Assembly: GCA_965223435.1 (NCBI GenBank)
Contig: CBDCWQ010000018.1
Coordinates: forward strand, 558,001-622,000
Length of the DNA: 64,000 nt
Origin: CBDCWQ01 sp965223435
GTDB lineage: Bacteria; Myxococcota; Kuafuiibacteriia; Kuafuiibacteriales; Kuafuiibacteriaceae
Direction of reading: 5' to 3'
The position numbers and the translations under genes were made by a program. The notes below the pieces were generated by a model. The model had not been told where the DNA came from. It saw nothing but the letters and a program-made list of their open reading frames with translations, and searched no databases. The first letter of the stretch is position 1, and every line of letters starts with the position of its first letter. Below, in pieces: positions 51,128-59,341 of this stretch.

Positions 51128-52273
51128 GTGCGGGTCTTCATCAGCGCCGGTGAGGCGAGCGGGGATGCGCTTGGTGCAGCTTTCATCCGTTCGCTTCGGT
51201 CGAGGGTGCCCGACCTTGTGGCCTTTGGGATGGGTGGCCCAAGAATGGAGGCCGAAGGGTTTGTTGCGCATCGATCCTCCAACGAACTGAATGTGGTGGG
51301 TCTGGTTGAGGTCGTGCGCCATCTCCCGCGGCTGTTTTCGCTGGTGGATGCGCTGGGCCGTTTCGCTGAGGCGTCTAACCCTGATCTGGTGGTGTTGATC
51401 GACGCACCCGATTTTCACGTTCGGCTGGCCAAGCGGCTCAAGAAATGTGGTTTTCCCGTCCTGGGATACGTTGCGCCCTCGGTTTGGGCGTGGCGCTCGG
51501 GGCGCGTGTCCACTTTTAAGCGCTGGTTTGATCGCTTGTTGTTGCTGTTCCCCTTTGAAACCCCCCATTGGACCGCCAAGGGGGTGGATGCGGTGTGCGT
51601 GGGCCATCCGTTGGTCGATGAGCTCCAGGACGTCGGCCGATTGCCCGACCCGGAAAACGCCATCGCCTTGCTTCCGGGGAGTCGAGGGTCTGAGATTCGG
51701 CGCCACCTGCCTTTGATGTTGGCCGCGGCGCTCAAGGCCCGCGATGCCGGTCTCGTCGAGACCTTTAGGCTCCCGGTTGCCTCCAGTCTGCCCGAGGGAA
51801 CCCTTGAGGCCGCACTTCGGGGTCATCCGATTGCGCCCCAGGTCGTTTTGGTACCGGCGCCCCAGCTCCACCAGGCGGTCGCTCGGTCTAAGATGGCTTG
51901 GGTGGGTTCGGGGACGGCGACCCTCGAGGTTGCCCTGTTGGGGAGGCCTCAGCTTATCTTCTACCGCACCCACTGGCTGACCTATTGTATTGGTCGGGCT
52001 CTCATGAGGGTTCCTCACTTTGGCCTCCCCAATTTGATCGCGGGGGAGGAGGCTATCCCCGAACTCCTCCAGGGTGCGTGTACCGCCTCGGCTCTGTTTG
52101 AGTACGCGAAGCAAGTGCTCGGGGACAGCCGGGCTCTTGATGCGGCTCAGGGCCTGCGGGAGGCGCTCCTTCGTCGAATGGGCGGGCCCGGTGCTGCGCA
52201 TCGGGCTGCGGATGCGGCCCTAGAGCTTGCGGGGCGTCCCCGAACGTCCGGTGCCGCTTCGGAGCCTGCTTGA
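51128..52273 (+). CDS. lpxB: Lipid-A-disaccharide synthase
   Basis: The GT19 enzyme joins UDP-2,3-diacylglucosamine and lipid X to give the beta-1,6 disaccharide at the inner membrane. The 381-residue protein starts at GTG 51128. It shows VFISAGEASGDALGAAF, FGMGGPRMEAEGF, LNVVGLVEVVRHLPRLF, VVLIDAPDFHVRLAKRLKKCG, YVAPSVWAWR, DRLLLLFPFE, the LPGSRGSEIRRHLPLM sugar-nucleotide site, SGTATLEVALLGRPQLIFYRTHWLTYCIGR and PNLIAGEEAIPELLQ. All family blocks are present. In many deltaproteobacteria lpxI lies between lpxA and lpxB; here only 3 bp separate them. Confidence 0.96.
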   Translation: MRVFISAGEASGDALGAAFIRSLRSRVPDLVAFGMGGPRMEAEGFVAHRSSNELNVVGLVEVVRHLPRLFSLVDALGRFAEASNPDLVVLIDAPDFHVRLAKRLKKCGFPVLGYVAPSVWAWRSGRVSTFKRWFDRLLLLFPFETPHWTAKGVDAVCVGHPLVDELQDVGRLPDPENAIALLPGSRGSEIRRHLPLMLAAALKARDAGLVETFRLPVASSLPEGTLEAALRGHPIAPQVVLVPAPQLHQAVARSKMAWVGSGTATLEVALLGRPQLIFYRTHWLTYCIGRALMRVPHFGLPNLIAGEEAIPELLQGACTASALFEYAKQVLGDSRALDAAQGLREALLRRMGGPGAAHRAADAALELAGRPRTSGAASEPA

Positions 52274-52362
52274 ACCCAATGGGTCAAAACGCTGATCATG
52301 GAAGCGCTTCACAGATGCCTGGGGTCACCCACTGAACCCGCATTGTGTGATAAGCCGCCTTC

Positions 52363-53061
52363 GTGCGCACGGTGATTTGTATACCGACCTACAACGAGCG
52401 AGAGAACTTGCCTTCGTTGGTGGGGGAAATCTTAGCAACGGTCGATGCCGATGTGATGGTTCTTGACGACAACTCCCCCGATGGAACCGGACACGCGGCC
52501 GACCTTCTGAGCGAGCGAGAGGCTCGGGTCAAAGTGGTTCACCGGAGTCGACGCACCGGTCTGGCAAGTGCGTACATCGACGGTTTTCAACGGGCGTTGG
52601 CCCAAGGGTACGACTACATTTTCGAAATGGACGCCGATTTTTCTCACCAGCCCCGTTACCTTCGCCCCATGTTCGGCGCGTTGACCCAGGCCGATGTGGT
52701 CGTGGGCTCGCGCCACGTCGATGGCGGGGGGATTGGCAACTGGGGCGCGGGCCGACGGGCCCTCTCGAAGGCGGGCAACGTGTACGCTCGGCGGGTGTTG
52801 GGGGTTCCGTGTTTCGATTTGACCTCCGGCTTTGTGGGCTTTCGCCGCCGTGTTCTTGAAAACATCCATTTGTCGGAGCTCTCGAGTCGAGGGTATGCCT
52901 TTCAAATCGAGATGAAGGTCCGTGCGCATCGGAGTGGCTTTTCGATTCAGGAACTGCCCATCCTTTTTTGGGACCGAGTTGCCGGCGCCTCGAAGATCAG
53001 TCGACGCGGTGTCTACCAAGCTTTGTGGTCTGTGCACCAAATGAAGATTCGCCGCCCATAG
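52363..53061 (+). CDS. Polyprenol-phosphate glycosyltransferase (GT2, DPM1-like)
   Basis: A 232-residue soluble GT2 enzyme that starts at GTG 52363. It has the dolichol-phosphate-mannose-synthase layout: VICIPTYNERENLPSLVGEIL, VMVLDDNSPDGTG (Asp35-Asp36), GLASAYIDGFQRALAQGYDYIFEMDADFSH (metal-binding DAD near residue 90), VVGSRHVDGGGIGNWG and LTSGFVGFRRRVLE. It lacks C-terminal membrane spans, so it is the DPM1-only class. It makes a polyprenyl-phosphate hexose (or related sugar) that GT39 enzymes can use as donor on the periplasmic side. Two GT39-type genes lie in the same cluster, one 19 bp downstream, which supports a donor-acceptor partnership. The 89-bp gap upstream shows no gene. Confidence 0.88.
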   Translation: MRTVICIPTYNERENLPSLVGEILATVDADVMVLDDNSPDGTGHAADLLSEREARVKVVHRSRRTGLASAYIDGFQRALAQGYDYIFEMDADFSHQPRYLRPMFGALTQADVVVGSRHVDGGGIGNWGAGRRALSKAGNVYARRVLGVPCFDLTSGFVGFRRRVLENIHLSELSSRGYAFQIEMKVRAHRSGFSIQELPILFWDRVAGASKISRRGVYQALWSVHQMKIRRP

Positions 53062-53080
53062 CGTTTGGGTGCTGCACTCC

Positions 53081-54658
53081 ATGAAGGGATCGATTCAAGC
53101 ACGCGGCAGCGAAACCTTGGCGGAGGGCGCTCACTTTAGCTGGTCCAGGGGCTTTGTGATCCTAGGATTTTCCATCCTGGTGGTGGCCGCGGCCTGGTCT
53201 TTGCCACCCATCGGTGATGAAGCCTACTATTGGACTTGGGGGCGTGCGCCCGACTGGGTTTACTTCGATCACCCTCCAGGGATCGCCTTCGTTTTGGCGG
53301 CCTCGCAATCGATTCTTGGTTTAGGTGTGCTTGGGCTTCGGGCCCCCACGGTGGTGTCCATGTTGGCCGTATTTGTGATCAGCGGGTTGAGCGCGCGCCG
53401 GCTGTGTGGGTCTACCGAAGCCCGAGATCGCGTCTTGTGGATATTGTTCCTTTCGCTTTTGGGTGCTCCGGTCTTTGCGCTTGGATATCTGCCGGCAACG
53501 CCGGACCCTTTTCAGGGTGTGGTGGTGGCTTTTTCTGCGTACGTCATCGTTCGCGCGCTCGAACAAAAGGCGGAGGTCCTTTGGCTCTTTTTCGCGGCTT
53601 TTGTCCCGTTGCTTGGGATTTTGTTCAAGCACTCATCGGCCCTTTTGGCCCTGGGCGCAGGGCTGGTCTTGTTTCGCGACCGAGCGCAGCGAGGCCGGGT
53701 CTTTAGACCTGTACTCTATGCCGGCGCGTTTTGTGGGGTATTGGCGTTGCTGCCATGGTTGGTGGCCAGCTCAGGCTTTCACATTTCGACTGCGTACCAA
53801 GCGGAACGGGTGTTTGAAGAAGGGACCTGGCGAGGGATGGAGGCGATTCCGTTGATGCTGGGCTCTATGGCCTTGAGTTTGGGACCGATGACGACGGCTG
53901 CTTTGGTGGGGGTTGTGGGGCTGGCGACGTTTGGGCGCCTCGGTGCATCGGAGTCAGCCCTTTGTGGAGGGGCTGCTCTCCTTCTGTTGGCCTGTCTGGT
54001 TGCGGTCTTGTGCGGAAGTGGCGAAGGCCATTGGCCCATGCCCGCCCTGGTATTTGTGTTGCCGGTGATTGTGGCCCGCGTGGCCGAGGCTTCTGGCCGG
54101 GTGCGATGGTGGCATGAGCGAGTCGGAGTGGTCGCCCTCGTTTTTGTGGGCGCGCTTTTGAGTCACGTGGTCCATCCTTGGCTTCCCATACCATCCAAGA
54201 ACGATACGACGCTCGATGGTATCGGGTTTGACGAAATCGCCGCGATGACCGCGCGTCTTGCCGAACGCCATGGTGCCGAGACCATTGTGACCGGAAGTTA
54301 TCAGTTGGCGAGCCTGATGCGGTACCACACCGAAGACCGCTACCCTGTCCTAGAATTGGGCACGTCTCGCATGAGCCAGTATGATCTTTGGCAACGGCCG
54401 GCTCTGTGCCCGGGGGACAAAGCCATCGTGGTGTCAACCGACCCCTCGTTGTTTGGGGTTGCGGCGTGGGAGTCCATTCTCGAAGAACCCACGGTGCGCT
54501 TAGAGCGTTTGCGCCAGGGGCGGGTCAAGAGTCCTCGGTATCTCGGCGTGGTCCGGGTTGTGGGGCGCGATGCGGCCCGTTACATCGGTTGTCAGACATC
54601 TTCGGACGGACCCAACGCTGCGAAACGTTCGGGCGGAAGTCTGGTGTTTCAGCAGTGA
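53081..54658 (+). CDS. GT39/ArnT-like membrane glycosyltransferase (first)
   Basis: From ATG 53081 the protein has 525 residues and about ten membrane spans. After the first span it shows PPIGDEAYYWTWGRAPDWVYFDHPPGIAF; the Asp46-Glu47 pair in the first periplasmic loop is the catalytic signature of GT-C enzymes of the PMT/ArnT type. TPDPFQGVVVAF and GILFKHSSALLALGAGL are further family blocks. A soluble C-terminal domain lies at about 370-525 (ETIVTGSYQLASLMRYH). Such enzymes move a sugar from polyprenyl phosphate onto lipid A or proteins. The acceptor cannot be named from the sequence. It ends with a 4-bp overlap to msbA, in a lipid A cluster. Confidence 0.85.
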   Translation: MKGSIQARGSETLAEGAHFSWSRGFVILGFSILVVAAAWSLPPIGDEAYYWTWGRAPDWVYFDHPPGIAFVLAASQSILGLGVLGLRAPTVVSMLAVFVISGLSARRLCGSTEARDRVLWILFLSLLGAPVFALGYLPATPDPFQGVVVAFSAYVIVRALEQKAEVLWLFFAAFVPLLGILFKHSSALLALGAGLVLFRDRAQRGRVFRPVLYAGAFCGVLALLPWLVASSGFHISTAYQAERVFEEGTWRGMEAIPLMLGSMALSLGPMTTAALVGVVGLATFGRLGASESALCGGAALLLLACLVAVLCGSGEGHWPMPALVFVLPVIVARVAEASGRVRWWHERVGVVALVFVGALLSHVVHPWLPIPSKNDTTLDGIGFDEIAAMTARLAERHGAETIVTGSYQLASLMRYHTEDRYPVLELGTSRMSQYDLWQRPALCPGDKAIVVSTDPSLFGVAAWESILEEPTVRLERLRQGRVKSPRYLGVVRVVGRDAARYIGCQTSSDGPNAAKRSGGSLVFQQ

Positions 54659-56472
54659 CGACTTGGCGCCGATTGATGGGCTACCTCAGGCCCTATACCA
54701 CGGTGTTGGCCTTAGCCATGGTCGCCATGGTGGGCCTTGCGGCTTCTACAGGGCTCTACCCCCTCCTTCTTCAGTTGCTCCTGACGGTGCTCATAGAAGG
54801 ACAACATGGTGCGATGGGGAGCCTTGAGCCCACCTTCGACAAACTGGTTCTTGTTTTAGGCAGTTTGGGTTTCGAATTCGATATGACCACGCTTCGCGCC
54901 ACGCTGGAGGTTCATATTCTCTGGTTTTTTGCCGCGGTGGTGTTTGTGAAGGCGGTGTGCCAGGCGGTGCGTTTTTTTGGCATGGGCTGGATCGCTCAGC
55001 GGGTCGTTTGGGATTTGCGGAGGGCCCTTTTTGGGTCGATATTGAAGCAGAGTGGAAAGTTTTTTGGCGAAGAGTCAACGGGTCAGTTGGTCTCTCGCCT
55101 CATGAATGACGTGAACCATGTAGAACGTGCCGCGACCTACGCCATTCCGGTCTTTTTTGGCGACGCACTCAAGGTGCTGGTCTTGGCTTTGATCTGTCTG
55201 ATTCAGTATCGAAAGCTCGCCGTTATCTCAGGTGTCTTGTTGGTGGCGATTTTGCCCATCGTTTTTTTTGGGAGGAAGCTCAAACGATACGCCAAAAAAG
55301 CCCAGCTTTCTATCGGACAACTCACGAGTCGTATTACCGAGACCTTATCAGGGATTCGAATCATTCAGATCTACGGACGAGAAAAATTCGAGATCGAACG
55401 TTTCGATACCGAGAACAAGATCTACTTTAAGGCGATGCTGAAGAGCGTTCTCATTCGTGCCCTGCAAACGCCGGTGATGGAGCTGGTGGGGGTGGGGGCT
55501 TTGCTGCTCACGGTGGCGCATGCGCTCAGTTCGGCGGACGCCAAAGAGTCCGATCCGGCCCAGGTTGTGGGTTTCTTGCTGGCCTTGGTGTTGCTCTACG
55601 AGCCCGTGAAGGCCCTCGGCCGTCTCAACGCCATCATTATGCCCGGGGTCGCCGCGGCAGAGCGGGTGTTCGAAGTCATGGATCGACCATCTGATGTGGT
55701 CGAAAGCGCCGATGCCAAGCCCTTTGAAGAGCGCCCGGAGCGGGTCAAATTTGAAAGGGTGACTTTTGGGTATCGGCCGGATGAGCCTGTGCTCAAAGAC
55801 TTCGAACTCGAATTGGCCCGGGGGCGAATGGTGGCCTTGGTCGGGCCGTCCGGGGGCGGGAAGTCGACCATTGCTGCGTTGTTGCCGCGACTGTTCGATG
55901 TGGATTCGGGGCGTATTACCGTCAACGGCGTCGATATCCGGGAGTTTTCGTTGGAGAGTCTTCGGCTTCAGGTGGCGATGGTTTCTCAAGAACCCTACCT
56001 GTTCAACGACTCCCTCGAAATGAACATCGCATACGGTCGACCGGAAGCCACAAGATCGGACGTCGAGGCCGCGGCCAAAATGGCGGTGGCCCATCGATTT
56101 ATTGCTGCGTCCCCCCAAGGGTACGACAGCTTGGCGGGTGAGCGAGGTCTCGAGTTGTCCGGGGGCGAGCGTCAGCGAATCTCGATCGCGCGCGCCATTG
56201 TACGGGATGCGGGCATTATCATACTCGACGAGGCCACAAGTGCCCTCGACACCAGCAATGAACAGGAGCTGCAGAAGCTGATGGGCTCGCTCCGCAAGAA
56301 TCGAATCATGTTGGTGATCGCGCATCGCCTTTCGACCGTTCGCACCGCCGATCACATTGTATTTGTTGAGGCGGGACGTGTCGTTGAGGAGGGTACCCAT
56401 GACGCTCTGATCCGAGGAAACGGTCCCTATGCCCGGCTGATACGCGCCTCAGAGGGACAAGCGTGCATCTGA
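54655..56472 (+). CDS. msbA: Lipid A export ABC transporter MsbA
   Basis: The start is GTG 54655, overlapping the previous stop (GTGA); the frame is open far upstream, but that part lies within the GT39 gene. The 605-residue half-transporter has six membrane spans in about 1-330 and a nucleotide-binding domain. That domain carries Walker A GPSGGGKST (397-405), signature LSGGERQR (about 501-508), Walker B IIILDEATSALD (about 521-532) and the switch His in IAHRLSTV (about 556). FAEESTGQLVSRLMNDVNHVERA-like and GIRIIQIYGREKFEIERF blocks fit MsbA more than other exporters. It would flip core-lipid A across the inner membrane. Position between lpxB and waaA supports this. It overlaps waaA by 10 bp. 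Confidence 0.92.
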   Translation: MTTWRRLMGYLRPYTTVLALAMVAMVGLAASTGLYPLLLQLLLTVLIEGQHGAMGSLEPTFDKLVLVLGSLGFEFDMTTLRATLEVHILWFFAAVVFVKAVCQAVRFFGMGWIAQRVVWDLRRALFGSILKQSGKFFGEESTGQLVSRLMNDVNHVERAATYAIPVFFGDALKVLVLALICLIQYRKLAVISGVLLVAILPIVFFGRKLKRYAKKAQLSIGQLTSRITETLSGIRIIQIYGREKFEIERFDTENKIYFKAMLKSVLIRALQTPVMELVGVGALLLTVAHALSSADAKESDPAQVVGFLLALVLLYEPVKALGRLNAIIMPGVAAAERVFEVMDRPSDVVESADAKPFEERPERVKFERVTFGYRPDEPVLKDFELELARGRMVALVGPSGGGKSTIAALLPRLFDVDSGRITVNGVDIREFSLESLRLQVAMVSQEPYLFNDSLEMNIAYGRPEATRSDVEAAAKMAVAHRFIAASPQGYDSLAGERGLELSGGERQRISIARAIVRDAGIIILDEATSALDTSNEQELQKLMGSLRKNRIMLVIAHRLSTVRTADHIVFVEAGRVVEEGTHDALIRGNGPYARLIRASEGQACI

Positions 56473-57758
56473 TCTACACGATCCTGAGCTATCTGGTGAT
56501 CGGGTTGTTTCTGCCCCTGTGGATGCTGCATCCCAAACTGCGGGACGGTATCAAGCGAAGACTGGGCTTTTATGGCGAACGAGATGTTTCAGAGCGGCCT
56601 TGGCCAAAGACCCGTGGGCGGGGGCCTCGCATTTGGTTGCACGGTGCGTCGGCGGGGGATTTGCTCGCTCTATTGCCCATCATCCTTGAGATTCGCGAGC
56701 AGGAGCCCGCGTCGACGTTGGTGGTTTCTTCGATGACCAACACCGGTTTTACGATGGCGCACCGCAAGCTCGGACCCCACGTTGATGGTGTGACCTACGT
56801 ACCCTACGATCTTCCCGGAGCCACTCGGCGGGCGCTGGAGGTGATCCAGCCGGATCTTTTGGTGCTTGAGTACACCGAAATCTGGCCGAATCTTTTGGCG
56901 GCCGCCAAGCGTTTTGGGGCCCGGTTGGCGATGACCAATGGCCGCATCAGCGAGAATCTGCTTCGCCGCTATCGCTACTTGTTCTTTCTGATCGGGAACC
57001 AACTCCAAAAATTCGATGTGCTCTTGATGCGCGAAGAAGTTGAAGCGTCGCGCGCATGTACGCTTGGGGCTCCGCCCAAGAAGGTTTTGGTCACGGGCAA
57101 TACCAAGTTCGACAATCTCAAAGAATCCCCCGGCCAGGACACGGTGGCTTCACTTAAGACCGGGTTGCGTTTGGGCGATGCCTTGGTTCTGGTCGCGGGC
57201 TCAACCCACGAAGGCGAGGAGCGCATTCTTCTCGAGGGCCTGCGTGCCCTTCGCGATGCCGGCCTCTTGGTTCGAATGGTCGTGGCCCCCCGTTACGTGG
57301 ACCGGGCCGGTCGGGTGGCGTCGCTGGTTCGGGCTGCCGGCTTTTCGGTGTTGCTTCGGACTGAAGCCACCGTCCAGTCCGGCGCGGCTCTGGAGCCTGA
57401 CGTGGTCATCCTCGACACCATGGGCGAGCTTTCGGTGGCCTATAGCTTGGCCACGGTGGTGTTTGTGGGAGGGAGTTTTGTCCCTCGGGGCGGCCAAAAC
57501 ATCCTTGAGCCTGCGGGTTTGGGTAAGCCTGTGCTTTTTGGCCCTCACATGATGAATTTCAGGGACTCGGTCGAGATTTTGGTCGGGCGTGGGGGCATTC
57601 AGGTGAACTCCCCCACCCAACTGATCAAGGTCTTGAAGGAGCTCCTTCAAAGGCCTGACGAAATTGCGTCGCTGGGGCGCATGGCCGAGGTTGCGGTTCG
57701 CCGGCTCCAGGGGGCTTCTTCTAGGAACGCCAAGCATCTTTTGGCCCTATGCGAATAG
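56463..57758 (+). CDS. waaA: Kdo transferase WaaA with Asp at the catalytic Glu position
   Basis: The 431-residue GT30 protein starts at GTG 56463 inside the 3' end of msbA. An N-terminal membrane anchor (LSYLVIGLFLPLWML) is followed by KRRLGFYGERD and the acceptor domain. The motif that normally reads HxxSxGE is HGASAGD here, so Asp66 stands where the catalytic Glu is expected. SSMTNTGFTMAHRKLG, YVPYDLPGATRRALEVIQPDLLVLEYTEIWPNLL, TNGRISENLLRRYR, LVTGNTKFDNL, LVAGSTHEGEE and FVGGSFVPRGGQNILEPAGLGKPVLFGPHMMNF are all kept. WaaA adds Kdo from CMP-Kdo to lipid IVA. The change may affect rate or specificity, or the enzyme may be a divergent sugar transferase. Confidence 0.88.
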   Translation: MHLIYTILSYLVIGLFLPLWMLHPKLRDGIKRRLGFYGERDVSERPWPKTRGRGPRIWLHGASAGDLLALLPIILEIREQEPASTLVVSSMTNTGFTMAHRKLGPHVDGVTYVPYDLPGATRRALEVIQPDLLVLEYTEIWPNLLAAAKRFGARLAMTNGRISENLLRRYRYLFFLIGNQLQKFDVLLMREEVEASRACTLGAPPKKVLVTGNTKFDNLKESPGQDTVASLKTGLRLGDALVLVAGSTHEGEERILLEGLRALRDAGLLVRMVVAPRYVDRAGRVASLVRAAGFSVLLRTEATVQSGAALEPDVVILDTMGELSVAYSLATVVFVGGSFVPRGGQNILEPAGLGKPVLFGPHMMNFRDSVEILVGRGGIQVNSPTQLIKVLKELLQRPDEIASLGRMAEVAVRRLQGASSRNAKHLLALCE

Positions 57759-57797
57759 AATAGCCTTGGGGGTCGCCCTTCTGGTACTTGGGCAGTC

Positions 57798-59246
57798 ATG
57801 GCTAAAGAACGCTTTGATGTTGCGGTGGTCGGCGGCGGCCCTGGTGGATACGTCGCGGGCATTCGCTTGGGACAACACAAAAAGAAGGCGGTGGTCATCG
57901 AACGTGAGCACCTTGGTGGTGTGTGTCTCAACTGGGGGTGTATTCCCAGTAAGTCGATTATTCATGCGGCCAACCTCCGAAGCGAGATTGCCCATTTCAA
58001 GGGTGTGTTTTCCTCCACGCCGGACGTCAACGCGACCGAACTTCAAAGTTGGAAAGATCGGCTTCTCGACCGCCAGCGCAACGGCATTTCGAGTTTGCTC
58101 AAGGCCAATCGTTGTGAGCATCGAAAGGGCAGTGCGACCCTGACCGACGACCATACGCTGGCGATTCACTCCGGCAATGGGGGGGACGCCGTCATTCATT
58201 TTGATGAGCTGGTCATTGCAACGGGTGCGGGCATCATCGAGATTCCGCCGTTTCCGTTCTCCCATCCCGCCATCGGGTACGCCAAAGACGCGGTGGCCTA
58301 CGACCCCGTTCCGCCCCGGCTGGTGATCATTGGCGGCGGGGTCATCGGGTGTGAGCTGGGGATGGCCTACCGAAAACTCGGTGCGCAAGTGACCATTGTA
58401 GAGATGATGCCTGGGGTCCTTCCGGGTACGGATCAAGATCTGATTCGTCCGGTGCTCAAAAGCATGAAACGGATTGGTCTTGAGGTATTGACGGGGGCCA
58501 AAGCGCTCGGCTTTCGAGATGTCGGCAGCGCGGTCGAAGTCGACGTAGAAACCGATGGAAAGCGACGCGCGTTGCCGGCGGATCGGGTCTTGGTCGCAGT
58601 CGGTTTTAAGCCCAACACCCGGGGGCTCGGGCTGGAGACGGCGGGGGTGCGTGTCGACGATCGGGGCTGGATTCCGGTCGACGCCGAGTGCCGGACGAAC
58701 GTACGCCACATCTTTGCCATTGGCGATGTCACGGGTCCACCTCTGTTGGCCCACCGCGCCTCCCACATGGGTGAGGTGGCTGCCGACGTCATCGCCGGCA
58801 AGCCGGCCGCGTATGACGTGGTGGCGATGCCTCTTGGTGTTTTTACCGACCCCGAGGTGGCGTCGGCTGGATTGACCGAGGCCGAAGCCAAGGCGCGAGG
58901 CCACCAGGTGCGGACTGGGGTCTTTCCAGTCGCGGCCCTCGGTCGGGCCGGTGCGATGAATGTGTCGGATGGCGTAGTGAAAGTGGTGATCGACGCCCAA
59001 AGCGACGTCATTTTGGGGGTGGGCATTGCGGCCCCCAGCGCGTGCGATCTGATTGCAGAGGCTTGCTTGGCGCTCGAGATGGGTGCGCTGGCCGAGGACC
59101 TCGCGCTGACGGTCCACGTGCATCCCACGCTCGCCGAAGGGCTGATGGAAGCAGCCAAGGCGGCTCGGGGTGAGGCCCTACACATGATCAATCGACGTCG
59201 GGAGACGACTTCGAGGTCGGCTCCCCAGGCGGCTCCCCGGCGGTAA
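57798..59246 (+). CDS. lpdA: Dihydrolipoamide dehydrogenase (E3)
   Basis: The 482-residue flavoprotein reoxidises the dihydrolipoyl arm of 2-oxoacid dehydrogenase complexes, passing electrons to NAD. It has FAD motif VVGGGPGGYVAGIRLGQ, redox disulfide GGVCLNWGCIPSKS (Cys43/Cys48), NAD motif LVIIGGGVIGCELGMAYRKLGAQVTIVE, IFAIGDVTGPPLLAHRASHMGE, and the catalytic HVHPTLAEGLMEA (His442, Glu447). All key residues are present. A short Arg/Pro/Ala-rich tail follows. An E2 gene follows after 95 bp, but E1 genes are not in the window. Its presence just after waaA is a change of functional theme without an obvious promoter between. Confidence 0.95.
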   Translation: MAKERFDVAVVGGGPGGYVAGIRLGQHKKKAVVIEREHLGGVCLNWGCIPSKSIIHAANLRSEIAHFKGVFSSTPDVNATELQSWKDRLLDRQRNGISSLLKANRCEHRKGSATLTDDHTLAIHSGNGGDAVIHFDELVIATGAGIIEIPPFPFSHPAIGYAKDAVAYDPVPPRLVIIGGGVIGCELGMAYRKLGAQVTIVEMMPGVLPGTDQDLIRPVLKSMKRIGLEVLTGAKALGFRDVGSAVEVDVETDGKRRALPADRVLVAVGFKPNTRGLGLETAGVRVDDRGWIPVDAECRTNVRHIFAIGDVTGPPLLAHRASHMGEVAADVIAGKPAAYDVVAMPLGVFTDPEVASAGLTEAEAKARGHQVRTGVFPVAALGRAGAMNVSDGVVKVVIDAQSDVILGVGIAAPSACDLIAEACLALEMGALAEDLALTVHVHPTLAEGLMEAAKAARGEALHMINRRRETTSRSAPQAAPRR

Positions 59247-59341
59247 CCCCTTAGAATCGTGCGGGTCCCAAGCCGCGCGGTGAGGGCCCGGTGGCATTCG
59301 GCGTTGACGCTGGCCTAGAACCATCCCTACTTTGCCGGCCT

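Noticed and set aside
54388..54654. Upstream extension of the msbA frame
   Set aside because: It overlaps the end of the GT39 gene and has no membrane-transporter pattern; the GTG at 54655 coupled to the previous stop gives the usual MsbA length.
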